Origin: Amoebophrya sp. A120
Lineage: Eukaryota; Sar; Dinophyceae; Syndiniales; Amoebophryaceae
Assembly: GCA_905178155.1 (NCBI GenBank)
Contig: CAJINV010000001.1
Coordinates: 12,259,832-12,323,831 of the forward strand
Length of the DNA stretch: 64,000 nt
Reading direction: 5' to 3'
In this document: positions 12,201 to 25,100 of the stretch, one piece after another
Position numbering within the stretch: the stretch's first letter is position 1
How the letters are laid out: every line of letters starts with the position of its first letter
Made by a program: the position numbers and the translations under genes
The notes under the pieces: generated by a model
What the model was told of the DNA's origin: nothing
Seen by the model: only the letters and a program-made list of their open reading frames with translations
The model's database searches: none

Positions 12201-15200
12201 TGACCACGGAAACACGCAAAAGGAACATCGACGCAACTTGCGCGGAAGTCCAGCCGCCTACATTTCCAGCGCCCTGGACTCTTCTGATCCGGTTCAGAGT
12301 TGGCGCCGGAATCTAGGCGATTGGCCCGGCCTTGGAAGCCAACTCGCGAGGCGAACAGCTGCGCAGCTTCTGCTCAAATCCAGCCGCCCGCCTGCAAGGA
12401 AGCGCGCTGGGCCCTGCTGCTGAGGCCAAGGGCGCTGGAATATAGGCGTTTGATTTGATCACGGAAGCCCGCACGGCGAACAGCCGCGCAAGTTGCGCCC
12501 AATTCCAGCCCGCCGCCTACGCGAAGGCGCTCTGGGCCTTTCATTCTGGCGTGGCCCAGGGCGTTCGTTGGTTGGAATGTGGGCGGCGGTCTTGGGCACG
12601 GAAACTCACACGGAGAGCACCTGCGCCGCTTGCGCCCAAAGCCAGTCGCCCGAATTCCAGCGCCCTGGGCCCTTCTGCTGTGGTTCAGAGTGAGCGCTGG
12701 AGCCCACCTAGGTGGCGGGCTTGGCCCCGGACACTCGCAAGGCGAACATCCGCGCTACCCGCGCGCAAAGCCAGGGTCCAGGGTGTTGGAATGTAGGCGG
12801 CTGGCTTGGGCAAGGAAGCTCGCAAAGTGCGCGAACATCTGCGCAACTTGCGCTCAAATCCCTCCGGCCCGCTTTGTTCCAGCGCCCTTGAATGATCCTT
12901 CTGGCGAGGCCAAGGGCGCTGGAGTGTAGGCGGCTGACTTGGCGGCCTTGGAAACTCGCAAAACAAACAGCCGCGCAGCTTGCGAACGCGCAAATGAATC
13001 CGGCCGCCTACATTCCAGCGCCCGCCCTGGACACTTCTGGCGTGGCTCAGAGCGCTGGAATGTAGGCGGCTGCTGCGGCTCAAAGCGCTGGCTTGTATGT
13101 AGGTGGCGGGGTTGGCCACGGGAACGCGCGCAGCGAACATCTGCACCGCTTGCGCTCAAATCCAATCGCACACATTCCAGCGCCCACCCTGGGCCTTTGT
13201 GGCGACGCTCTTCGCGGTCGCTAGTAGTAGTTGAGCCGACTGGCAACTGCGGGGCGCCCTCCCCTCCGGTTGCGTGGTGACTCAAGCGCGCCGGAGGAGC
13301 AGGAGGCCGAGCCGGCCGCAAAGCTAGCGGGCGAAGGAAGCAAGATGGTGGCGGTCGCGAAGCCGAAGGCGGTGCCGAGGCCGAGGCCGAGGCCGAAGAG
13401 CAAAGCAAGCCGCGGGCGGCCCCAAAGAAAGGCGAAAGCCGCCCCGAAGGCCAAGGCGTCGGGCAAGCAAGGGGAGGGGCAAAGGCAAGAAGAAGCAAGC
13501 GCGCTGGCTGCGTAGCGCGACGGAAAGAACCGAAGCGGCCCCGCCCGCCTTGAAACTAAAGCGGCTCCGCCCGCCTTTGGAAGAATACTTACAGACGAAA
13601 GAAAAGCGGCGCCGCCCGCGCCAAAAACTAAACGAAAGAAACCACGGCGGCGCCGCCCGCATTTGAGACTGCAGCGGCCCCGCCCGCACTTGGCCGAACA
13701 ACCCGCCGAAGGGCGTGGCGCCGTGGGTGATTCGGGTCTTGGTTGCCGTTGTTTCGGCCCCACGCAAGTGCGAGACCCGCAGCGCCATCGTAAAGAAAGA
13801 CGAACGAAGACCCCACGCGCATTGCAAACCAACCTTCTTGGCGTCGCTCGACGGCGTCCGCCCGAGGGCCCCCGAAGACCCCCCGAAGACCCCCCGAAGG
13901 CCCCCGGAGACCCCCCGAAGGCCCCCCGAAGACCCCCCGAAGGCCCCCCGAAGGCCCTTGGTCGGAGGCCCCCCGATGGCCCCTTGAAGGCCCCCCGAAG
14001 GCCCCCCGAAGGGGTGCCTCGAGAAAAACAGAAATTTACTACGCCGAAGGCCCCCCGAAGGGGGTTCAATGAGCCCCCGAAGGGGGGGGTCAACGGAGCC
14101 CCTTTGGGGGGCCTTCGAGGGGCCTTCGGGGGGCCTCGAAAAACGAAGGGGTACCCAAGGGGGGTCAATGAACCCCCTTCGGGGGGTCGAAGACCCCTCA
14201 ACGACCCCTCAATGACCTTAATCATCATTAATAGTAGTTAATTTTTGAAAACCCTTACTTTCTATTTCGATCTTGTTTGTCAGATTTGAAATCGTCCTCT
14301 TCGTCTTCGACTGGATCAGCGGCTTGTTCTGAAGTAGTACCGTTCCCCCCCGACGCCACAGACTTGCTGTTTGCTACGATTCTCTTCCGAAGGGGAAAGA
14401 GTGAGGAGGCGGCAGACGTTTTGAAAAGCATCCTCGAGGAGTGCAACAGGAAGCTGGTGACGATTAAAACAACGACACCTAGTACCGACGTGGAGCTCCG
14501 GGAACAAGCAGCCCATCTTACGCCTTCCCAAGAAACAGGATCTCGTCTTTCGAACAGCAAAGATGCGGGTGAAGTAGACAACTACAGCCGTAGTGAGTGT
14601 CAAAAGATCAGGCAAAGTGCTCGGGATTTGTACGAGCAGGTGCGCGTTGAGGTGCTGCGGCAGCGAAAAAAGGCCAAGAAAATTTGGAGCGGTGCGTTTC
14701 TCGGTGCAGCTGGAAAGACAGAGCTAGACCGGCTCAGCGAACAGAAGAGCACCTCCTCCCTTAACAAAGGCGGTTTTACAACAAGCCTGAGAGACACGGC
14801 CTCCTCCGTCGCAACGGCCTCCACCGTCGATGAGAACTCTTCGGCGACATCAAGTCTGCCCGCTTCCAACTCCGCAACCAGCTCCGGCGCTAGCAGTTCG
14901 GGATCCGGGTCCTCCTCCTCGGCTAGCGGAGAAGAGGACATGATCGAATTGGCGCACGTCGGGCCAGCAACGAAAGAATCTTCTGGCGCTGGTGCTTCAC
15001 GAAACAAAGTGTTGAAAGTAGATGACAAAAAAAAAGCAACGACAAGAAATGGCACTAGCTCAGAAGATACAAACATCTCTACTTCAACTTCTACTTCGAA
15101 GAGCTACAACTTTTCCTTCCCCTCCTCGCTGCAGCGGGCCTGGAACGTTGTAAACCCACTGCAAAACGCCACTGCAGAAGAGGAAGACGCATACTTCCTC

Positions 15201-15308
15201 GATAAGATTCGCGGAAAGGTTCCGGAAGTTTCCCTGTGGTCAGGGTTCCTAGAAGACATCGCCGCAATTTTCTCAGAAATTTGCAACCGCCGACAAAAGC
15301 CTGAATGA
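9228..15308 (+). CDS. Two-exon protein of unknown function, possibly TPR-like
   Basis: Exon 1 is 9228-9900 and exon 2 is 14284-15308. The 4,383-bp intron starts GTATCT and ends TTTGTCAG, and both exons are phase 1, so the join (codon GAT) is clean. The product is about 565 residues. I start at ATG 9228, since the frame upstream has only a TTG. Exon 1 is acidic and helical with regularly spaced Ala; exon 2 begins with a helical segment (ATILFRRGKSEEAADVLKSI), then a basic patch (RQRKKAKKIW), a Ser/Thr-rich low-complexity middle and a compact C-terminus. The helical pairs with the basic patch faintly recall the TPR tail of FKBP-type co-chaperones. That is a weak composition-level guess. No signal peptide or membrane segment is visible. 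Confidence 0.7.
10014..10055. repeat. Near-perfect palindrome (hairpin)
   Basis: GGGTCGGCC and GGCCGACCC face each other across TTTG/AAAC, and the outer arms ATACAAGATG and TATCTTGAT extend the stem. It lies just inside the intron, at the boundary with the GC-rich repeat block. Confidence 0.7.
11160..13200. repeat. Tandem array of GC-rich hairpin units (about 15 copies)
   Basis: A unit of roughly 110-150 bp recurs about fifteen times with divergence. Each copy has an inverted pair, CCGCCTACATTCCAGCGC and GCGCTGGAATGTAGGCGG, around a loop reading CCTTCTGGCGTGGCTCAG, followed by a spacer ending near AACATCTGCGCCACTTGCGC. Each unit could therefore fold into a stem-loop. It sits wholly inside the intron of the 9228-15308 gene. 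Confidence 0.8.
13855..14215. repeat. CCCCCCGAAGG minisatellite with inverted half
   Basis: Short G/C-skewed units (CCCCCGAAGGC and relatives, about 10-12 bp) run from about 13860 to 14010. Copies in the opposite orientation (GGGGGGCCTTCG) follow from about 14080 to 14180. The two halves could form one large foldback. Confidence 0.75.
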
Positions 15309-16138
15309 AAATGCACATATTATTGTGGACCAGGAGTTTGGTTGAAGTAGAAGTACTTGAGCCTAACAAGAATAAGAACGTCATCCTTGTTTCATCAAGA
15401 AAACGCAAATGCACAAGCTACAACGAACTCTATAGTCATTCGTGCTGAAGCAAGCTACCACTCAATGCTCTCTATTTCGGATGCAAATCCATCGCCCTGC
15501 GGTGTTGTGTACTTAACCACCCTCCAAGGCCCGTAGTTGCAGAGCCAAAGATAAAGATCTGGATTTTCTACACGACATTTTGTTTCGTTTGTGTAGGTTG
15601 AATGTTGTGACATTTCCCAAGATTGATAAGCAACACCTTTGTTATTGTTTCAAATGGAATTCGATGTTCTTCATCTTCATCGTGCGAAATAATTTTTGCC
15701 TCGTTGTTTACAAAGTGGTATCGACCTCGAGATAGTTGAGAGAAAACAAAAGCGCAACACTATGAAAAACGTCACACCGAGTGTTTCTGCTTGTCGAAAA
15801 TTGAAACGAAGATTTATTCCCAGGCGAAGTCAGTGCAGTACGCAGAAAAAATGCCCAGTGAAGGTTGTTTTTTTTTCTTTAGCTTCAGTTCCTCGTGTGG
15901 TCGTGTTGCTCGACACAGTGAAGGTTTTCGTTTCTTCTTTCAATTGCCTTTCGCAACATGATAATATCGGAAAGAACCAACAGCAGTTTTTCCGTTTTCA
16001 TTGAGCATGTAAGGAAAAGGCCTTTCTCTGTGTCTTGCTAAGTCTAAGGCAATCTGATTGTAGTGATCTTTATCTTCAAGTGCTACTTCTACAGTTTTGT
16101 GTAAGTCTTGTTGACACTTTGCAAAGGAAGTTTTCACC
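15309..16138. other. Intergenic, no gene seen
   Basis: About 830 bp between two same-strand genes. A 102-codon frame at 15696-16004 lacks protein-like composition. No RNA gene or regulatory element was recognised. Confidence 0.5.
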
Positions 16139-19100
16139 ATGCAGGGTACTTCGAGTTCGTCGAGCAGCTTCCTTGTGAACGCGTCCGTTCAGGCGGAGGC
16201 GTATGGCCTGCACAGATGGGACTGGAATTTCAACTGGAACAAGTTCGGCACTAAATTTTTTCTAGAAAAATGAAAAAAAAATGAAAATAATTCATGCTTG
16301 GCCAGCATCATGCGGATTGCGATGTGTTGTGGACTTCATATGAAAGCGTGCCACACTAAACCCAAACGCAAATCTAAGATCACCTATCGCAACAGTTTGA
16401 AGCACCACTTGTTCCAGTTGAAATCGCTCATTCCAGCTGAGCACGGCATAATCGGGAGAAAAAGTTTTTGTTCGACTACCAGAAGACCGGCGTCGAATGG
16501 TTCCAAGGTCTATACGCCAAGCGCAAGGGCGGCATTCTCGGCGACGAGATGGGTTTGGGCAAAACAATTCAGGCCTTGTCCTTTCTGGAGCACACTCCCG
16601 ACATCGAAGTTGCTCTGGTGTTGTGTCCTCTGTCGCTATTGGACGTGTGGGAGCGCGAGGCGAAAACCTGGGCCCCGCGTTTCAAGACCATCTGTCTCCG
16701 CTTGCAGAAACAATTCCGCAACAAGAAGCGGTCCAACTTGGCGCTCCAGAAAAAGTTTTCCTCCGCGCTGTTTCGCCAGTATATTTCCGTCCCCGCGGTC
16801 GGTGTAGTTGTACCGAGCGGAAGCAGCGGCAGTTCCTCATCAAGCGCCACTAGCACGGCGGTGGGTGGGTCATTATCTTCGTCGAGCAGCAGCGGCAGTG
16901 CAAGTGCGTCCTCGTCTTCCTCTAGTAGTGCGGCGATCGCGGTAGTCGCAGAACCGGACGTAAGTTCTTGGACGAGCAGCGCCGCTAGCGGTCCTCGCGC
17001 GAATAAAAAATCCGCTCTGTTGTTCGTTGCGAACCTGGATCTGCTCACGAACCGTCCAGAGCTGTTAAAGCAAATCTCCGTTCGCAAAGATCTCACGGAG
17101 CAGCAGGTACTGCTACCTAGATTGAATGAACTTAAACCGATGGATGACCACCCACGGCCAGCGCCAGCTGCTTTGGTTTTCGTGGAGAAAATGAAAATCA
17201 AAATAGTACCTGCGTTGTTTCATTGAAAAGACAAAGAGAGAAGATAGCAATAACTGCATTCTTACGTCTTCACTACTTTTCGTCATGTTTTTTTTTGGAT
17301 ACCATGAGATGATCCCCCTATTAAATCAACTTCAACTGAAACCGCAGATTCGGTTCCTGTTCAAGAAGAAACTGAAACTGCTGGAGAAGCTATCCAAGAA
17401 AAAAACATTGTAGGTGTAACTTTTTTGGAGGGACAGCATTACAAATTTGTCTGGCATGACAGACAGCAAAAACCTGTCATGCGCAGATAGAACGCGAAAA
17501 CGTCCTTTAATGGACCCTACGATGCATGCCAAGCATGACAAACGCAATCATCTTACATGTTGTGCATCACAAATTATAGTTATACACTAACAACGTTTTT
17601 TTCTTGGATAGAAGCACTCCGGCGACGATTTCATGCAGGACGCGGGGGCGCTGGATCCGGACGAGGAGGACACTGAGGACTCGGAGGGCGACAACCAGGA
17701 CGACAGCGACGACGCTGCGCCCCCAGTCGGTCGCTCGACGCGCAAGCGGCCCGCGTCTCCTAGTACACTAAACTCAGCCTCCAAGCGGCCCTTCCGGGAT
17801 CCGGCCACCGCGGTTTCCGCCCCAAGTCAACTTTCCGACGAGAGCAACGGTCTCATGGGAAAGCAGCACGTACTAGTTGCCCACGTCGGCGGATCGTTCT
17901 TGAGCACTTCCGCTGCATCAGCCGTTGCAGCTTCTGAGGGAAAGGATAAAAGCAGCAGCAACGTGTTGAATAAACCGCCCAGCAATAGTAAAGCTCCTCC
18001 GTCCCAGAAGCGATTTCGATCGTTTCTGCCGGACTCGAAATACCACTGGGACGTTATAACCTGCTCAGGTGTTACAATCTCAAACGTTACAATAGAATCT
18101 GAGATTTGTCTTGCATGACCAACATGACAGACTCGGACAGCGTCCCACTATTTGCAATACAAATTTCACCAGATTGTAGTGCGGATTGGGACTCCAGAAC
18201 TTGTCATGCGCAATCCTGTGGGAGTAGGGTAGATCATGCACTTCTTGCAACACAAATTCCAGATTCTATTGTAACGTTTGAGATTGTAACACCTGAGCGG
18301 GTTATAGACGTGGTTCTCGTGGATGAGGCCCACCGTTGCAAGGACCCTAGTGGAATATCAAATGTAAAAATGTCTGGGTCTGGAAGAATGCGCGATTTGT
18401 CATGCAGCTTTTCCATGACCCATGAGGTCTGGAATGCAGGGCCTAGCGTGACAGATTCTGTGCGATCTCTCTCATGCCTATCCTGCATGAGAAACCCCTT
18501 CCCGACTTGGTCAAAACTCGACGACTTTTGGTAATCATGCAGCACAGATTTTTGCATGCTTCAGATCTAGCATGACAAGTTCCAATTCTTCCAGACCCAG
18601 ACATTTTTACATTTCATATGGAACCCTGTCGCGCAACCTCCGGGCGGTCCAGGCGGTCGCGAAGTTTCTAATCACCGGCACGCCACTGCAGAACGAGGTG
18701 CGCGACCTCTGGAATCTGCACGACTGCTGCAACCCGGGGATCCTCGGCAATCTTCAGTCGTTCACGAAGAATTTCGCGACGCCGATTTTATCAGAGTCGT
18801 GCACAATCCTCGCTTCTTCTTATTTGTCGTGCAGAAACGCAAGAACTCCAGGCCCAGCTTTTCCTATTGCCTTGGCTTCTCGTGTCTATTTGCACTACCC
18901 CGCATGACAAGCTGCGGCACCGAATATACACTACTACGCCGGTTTTATTCCGCACACATATTTGTCATGAAGAAGCTTTATTTTTGACCCTGTTTTCTCT
19001 GTCTTTCTCTTTTGCCATTCTTCCCAGCAACTGACGGACGAAAAGAGGGCCGCTCTGTGCACTCTCATAGATCAACAAGGGCATGCTGAAGAACGCTGGG

Positions 19101-22100
19101 GAGCTGGACGTGGAGCTGAAGAACGTGCTATCGGCGCAGCTGCAAGACCGCACGCGACCCTACTACCTGCACCGCACCAAAAGGCAGGTGAAGACCATGG
19201 GCGAGGTGACCAAGACAGATGTGGTGCTGTGGCTGCGACCCACAAAAAAACAGGTAAAGTTCTACCAGACCGTGCTGCAGAACGCCAGTTTCATCCAGGA
19301 GGCGCGGGAGAGCGGAAAAATGGGCACCATGGTGTTCAAAGCTATCACATACTTGATATGAACTGCAAATATGTCTGGGTCTGGAAGAATACAAACTTGT
19401 GGTGCGCATTTTAGAACACAGAAAAATCTTTAATGCATAGGCAGCAAATGTTGCCCACTTTCTGTCACCAAAATGGGGCATTTTTCATGCGGATTCGGCA
19501 TCGCGGAAGCTTCTCGACCCCTGTGTTGCTAGAGCTTCCATGACAGACCTTCTGTGTCATGCAAAAACAGCTTGACTCTTCCAGACCCAGACATTTTTGC
19601 AATCCATATTTGAAAAAATTGAGCAACTCCCTGGTCCTCTGCCACCCGGATTTCGTCACGGCGGGCAGCTGGGTGGACTACGTGACCGGGCTCACGGATG
19701 ACCTGACCGGTCTCGTTAGTACCTCTATGCAGGAGCCAATAGGGATGGACCTGCAGCAGGTGGGCACTACACTGGAAAACAGAACCGCTGGCGCTGTCAC
19801 AGGACCTCGACCTGCAAAAATTGCTGCGGAGGTGCAAGCCAAAGAGAGCCGTGCGCTGCCTGCCACAACATCTTCGGGCACCAACCTTGCTGTGCTTGGT
19901 CTTCCAACCGATGAAATTACAGCCGAAAAAAGTATACTAAAGACTGATCTTCTCGACAGTGCCCACCACGAAGGCGGTCGAACAACTGGAAAGGACAACA
20001 TCACACACAAGAACACGTCAAGTAGTGCCAGCAGCTCTACGGCCGCAGCGGTTGCTTTCTCAGCTTTTCAGGACATGAATAGTACCGCCTCGAAAAAGAG
20101 CGCGATCGCGGAAGAGTCTGAGTTTTACGACGCAGCATCCGGCGACGAAACACCCTTGAAAGAGGCGGAAAGCGAAGACGAGTTCATGTCTAGTCCGGAT
20201 GAGGGCGTCGAAAAACTTCTAAATTACCCGGCGCCGGGGAAAAAACCCGACGTCCCCTCACCCCTTCGGAAGCGCAGTCCGCACAAATTTGCCGAGGAGC
20301 AGCCTGATGATCATGCCGGTATTGTCGCGCCGAACAAAGCCGCGATTGGCGGGGCAGCTGGTTCGGCAAGTTCTACTTCCACGACTGGTTTATTTGGCGG
20401 ATCGCGAAACTATTTTTCCGGCGCCCTCTCTGCCGTGGCAGCAGTAATCTTGCCGAAAAAATTGTCCTCTGCAGCTGGCGGCTCACCTCCTGATGGGGCG
20501 GAGGAATGGGTGGAAGGCAGGGGAGCTGCTGTTTCTGACGCTCGAGCGACCAGCTCCTTTTCATCGTCATCCCGAGTCGGTGCTTCAGCGGAGCTTCTGC
20601 AAGAGCCGAAACACGACAGCCTGAAACCAAACCAAATACACACTACTACTGGTGGCCCATCTACTCAAACTCACGCGAATGTTGGAGACATCGAATCGTT
20701 GGATGTGGCAGCGTCCTCGAGTGGTGGTCCTAGTAGTGCAGCTTCCGGCGCTTGTAATACTGTTGCATCTTCAATCCTGCTGCCAAAATCGTCACCAATC
20801 ACCGACGGGGCCGCCGGTGCGGCGTCTTTGAAAATAATGCCCTCCGACCCCGGCGGGAGCCAGCAGAGGCACGACGACGAACTGCCGAAAGCTCAGGGCG
20901 ATTCCTCCAACGCAGCTGCGCAGTCGCCCACGCAAAAGCGCCGGTCCTCATTACTGAAAAAGGAGGAAGTAAGCCTGATTTCCGGCGCCATTGAAGACAA
21001 GGCCGAGACGCTGATGCAGCTCCGGGACGACGCGATCAAGCTCGCTTTCCTGAGCGAGTTTCTGCCCGTGCTGATCGCGCGCCAGCACAAGATCTTGTTG
21101 TTCTCGAGCTCCACGAAGATGCTGGATCTGATCATGTGTGTGGTGCTGAAACCGCTGAAAATCCGCTGTCTCCGCTATGACCTGCTCAAACGTTACAATC
21201 TCAAACGTTACAATAGAACTTTGATTTTGTGTTGCATGACGAGCATGACAGACCCGGACAACATTCCACTTTCTGCAATACAAATTTCGCCAGATTGTAG
21301 TGCGGTTTGGGACTCCGGAACTTGATGTCATGCGCAATGCTATGAGAGTTGGCTACATAATGCACCTCTTGCGTCACAGATACAGATTTCGACACTCTAT
21401 TGTGACGCTTGAGATTGTAACACCTGAGCAGGTTATATCCGCATCGACGGGTCCACGGAAGTGGAGGACCGCAACCGCAAAGTGCAACGTATGGCGTTCT
21501 CAAACGTTACATTCTCAATTGTTACATGAATTTGTAATGCAAGACTAGCACAGGTGAGAGGGAGAGCCTTGCGCGTCTTGCATTACAGGTTTGGTGCGGA
21601 TTACAGTGCTATTTACCCCTCAGGACATTTGTCATGCGAAGCAGCTTGATCGTCTGGCGGGTCATGGTCATTTTGCATGACAAATCCATGCAACAGTTGA
21701 GAATGTAACAGTTGAGAACGCCATACAACGCTTCCAGAACCTGCAAGGGCGCAAGGCCTTCGACGTCTTTCTGGCGTCCACGCAGGTCGGTGGCGTCGGT
21801 CTTACCCTGACCGCCGCGGATCGTGTTGTGATTATCGATCCGAGCTGGAACCCGAGCACGGACCACCAGGTAAAAACATATAATTAAAAGCACTGAAGAA
21901 ACGCACTAAGTATGAAGTAAATAAGCATGGGCACGCTGTGGACAGCAACTACATGTCGAAGTATTACTGATGTCAATGTGCTAACTCGTCGCTCGTGATC
22001 TTGCTTTGGCCCGTCTAAAAGCAAAGCGTTAAGGTTAGTTTACTTTGCTATGCAGCTTATTGTTGTATTTCTCTTAAAAGCAAAGCGTTTAAGTCTGCAG

Positions 22101-25100
22101 GTTGCGCAAAGGAATCAATCACATGCCCGAAAATTGTGTTGCGTGGCAGCTAGTTGTGCCACGACCTAATTACTTGATATATTAAAAACGTGAAGTACGT
22201 GCGTGTAGTGTCTCGAACTACAAGGATGAAGATGTTTTTCTCATGCTGAAAACCCTGCTCACGTTCACCGTTCAAGTTTTTTCCAGAATCGACATTGCAG
22301 GCCATCGACCGTGCATTCCGCGTCGGGCAAACGCGCAACGTGGTCGCCTACCGCTTGATCGCCACGGGATTGATCGAGGAAAAAATGTTTCGGTACCAAG
22401 TGTTCAAACAGGGCCTTGCGAAGAGCTGCCTCGTTGCCGCCGGCGCGGACCACCACGAGCGAGAAGACGTCGTCTCGGCGACATCCACCGACCTCGTTGC
22501 CGCTCGTGGTCATCTTGACGGGAAAATAAACGCAAGCAGTAGTTTCGGGGAAAAAAATAACCCGACTTCTTCTTCGTCGTGTTCTGCTGAAGATACTTCT
22601 GGGGAGAGTATCGTAAGGAATACAGCCACGACAACTGTCACGATTGAGGCCCAGACGCTATCAAGTGTAAAAATGTCTGGGTCTGGAAGAATGCAAGTTT
22701 GTCATGCTTGTCTCACATGACTCTTGCATTTGTCGTGCGCATTACTCAAGACCCCCATTTTTCTGTCATGCAGAAACGTTCTTGTCATGCAGATTAGGCA
22801 ACACCAAGAAGCTCAGAAACTTGTCATGCTGAGCCAGCACTTGTGGCCTCCTCATGATACGCCGCCCAGCATCACAAGTTTCCAGACCCAGACACTTTTG
22901 CATTCGATAGACGCGGTATTTCACCAACAAGGACATTCACGACCTTTTCGAGTTCCTCGAGCCGTATTCCCTGCCAATTTACCATGCAGCCCAACATCTT
23001 CCGAATTGTCATGCAAAACGTGACGTAAAGTCGTGTCGAGTTTATTTGTCATGCGAAAAATGGATGGGGAAAGATGGTTGATTTTCAGCGGATAAGGCGG
23101 AGCAGCTGGACACTTGCAACCGGTTGGAGGAGGAGCACGGCCGCCCCGACGCTGCCTGGGAAGCGTGGCTGCGAGACAGCGAAGACTTGCAACATTTTTC
23201 CACGACACAGCCACAAGGATTTTTGAAACCTGTCGATGACGACGACGAGGATGAAGTAGAAGAACAAGCATCTGCCCCGGCAGCAAAGCGGCGCAAGAAG
23301 GAAAACCGAGTCGAGGGCGCTGATCCACCTCATAGTACTGAAGTTGGCGTGAAAGGACCGGCTGCGGAGAAAGGCACTGGTGCCCGAGTCGCTGCGTTAC
23401 AGCACATGGTGTTGGGCTTAAGTGACTACAACTGTTTGTTCGGACACCGGGGCGGCAAAACCAAGATCACGTTCAACCAGGAGGAGCATGAGAATCTATT
23501 CCTCGATAATGCTGACCAACTATCTGCTGTGCCGTCTGGCTCTGGACCGGCCGGGGCGAGTGGACCGGATGCTACAACTCCTGGTGACGGGATTACTATG
23601 GACCAACACCGCAAAGTGTCCAAGTTGTCGTCCTCCGCGGGAGGCGCCAGTGAAAAGCAGCAAGACCCAGATACGCAGATGAAGAAGGACCTGGACCAGA
23701 GCCTCCAGGGGCTACCGATCGCGGAGCAGAAGCGCCTTCTGAAGAAGGAGGTGACCCTACCCTGTGCAAAAAAGTTGTACCCGTTCTTACCCACCACATT
23801 TTAACTGATCAAGAGGGGAAATCAATAGCATGTTGTACAAACTCGAATCCTCCTGCGCATTTTTGAATTCGTGGTTCGCACCAACATCGGCCACTTCAGT
23901 ACGCCACTTGTTTTTTCTTGCTGTCGCTTTGATTTCAGCATTCCAACGAGCTCCCATACAAGACTCGAGGGTTATTGATAGATACCTCTCACGGGGACGA
24001 GTCGTGTCCGCGTGCGAACGCTCGGCACTCCCAAATTTGCATACTACTTCACCCGCTGGAGCCCTCCTCCTCAGGGTCAGGGTGCAGGCATCTGCATGAA
24101 AACACAATTTAGTTTTACAATCGCAATACCAATTCCAATTCTTATAAAATATATCGCATGACAACTGGTGGGGCGGGAACGCGTATGTGTTTGAACAGAA
24201 TAGACCGAACTGTCTCGGAAGGTGATGGAGTGCTCGCTGAAGCGGCAGAAGGCGGAGAACGACCGGAAGGATGCGTGTGCCGCGGTGGCCGCAGCGGAAC
24301 AAACATTGAAGGACAAGATCGAGGCGAAACGGACGAAGAAAGCGGCGGAGAAGGGTGCCAAGCAGGAGTGGCTTGCCGAGAAGCAGGCCCTGGAGGACGT
24401 CGAGCGCGCCAGGCGGCTGGCCGAGCGGTCACTGCAGGCCGCCGAAAAGGCCGAAAAAGGGCTGCAGCAGGAACGGGACGCCGCCGTGAAGAAGCACCAA
24501 GACGCGGAGACACGGCAGCAGACCGCTAAACTATCATAGCGAAAAAAGCCCCCACCCCATATCGGAAACGGAAGACGCGCGAATTTGTGATGCTGTATCT
24601 GAGTACACAAATCGACTTGTATTGCTAGCAGGCCAAGAGACGAAGCTGCGGCATGAATTGCAGGTAATCTGTCATGCTGTTTCCCACTTCCAGTTGCCTC
24701 CTGCCATCCTGGAGCTGCAAGGCTCTCCCACGCTAGGCAGCACTACAGTCCGTATCTTTTGCCTTCTAGCATCACAAAGCTAGTTTGTGACCACAAATCT
24801 GCATCACAGATTTCCGTTTTGATATGCTGGGGAGGGGGCATTTTTCATTGTAATAGAAACTCGAGTGCGACCAGGCGGAGCAGCGCATGATATCCTGTGC
24901 AAAAGTATCGCACTCGTAGTAATTGCTGTTATGCATTACAAATCTTGTTCCCAAGGCAAATCTCCATTACAAATTTCATTTCTCATGCTGAGGAAAGTTG
25001 TATATGCATTTATACGAGCACGATGCTTTGTTTTGCATTTCATACATGAAGGAATTCGACCACCTGCTGACGGATGCCGAGAAACAGGCCTTGGACGATT

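Larger units (their letters stand above)
9901..14283 (+). other. Large GT-AG intron loaded with GC-rich repeats
   Basis: The intron links two exons of matching phase. Nearly all of it is GC-rich repetitive DNA: a hairpin at about 10014-10055, a GC-rich block to about 11150, a tandem hairpin array to about 13200, a Lys/Ala/Pro-coding-like GC block, and a CCCCCCGAAGG minisatellite to about 14210. Long open frames here (one of 511 codons at 10612-12147) are by-products of high GC and repetition. Confidence 0.75.

Noticed and set aside
13231-14241. Lys/Ala/Pro- and Pro-Arg-rich frames on both strands
   Set aside because: They follow the CCCCCCGAAGG minisatellite and GC skew, with no independent sign of coding.
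16264-16463. Introner in the first intron of the helicase gene, flanked by AGAAAAA direct repeats
   Set aside because: The A-rich repeat is low complexity, no TAT...ATA ends or inverted repeats were found, and removal between the repeats breaks the frame. It is kept only as an unresolved intron.
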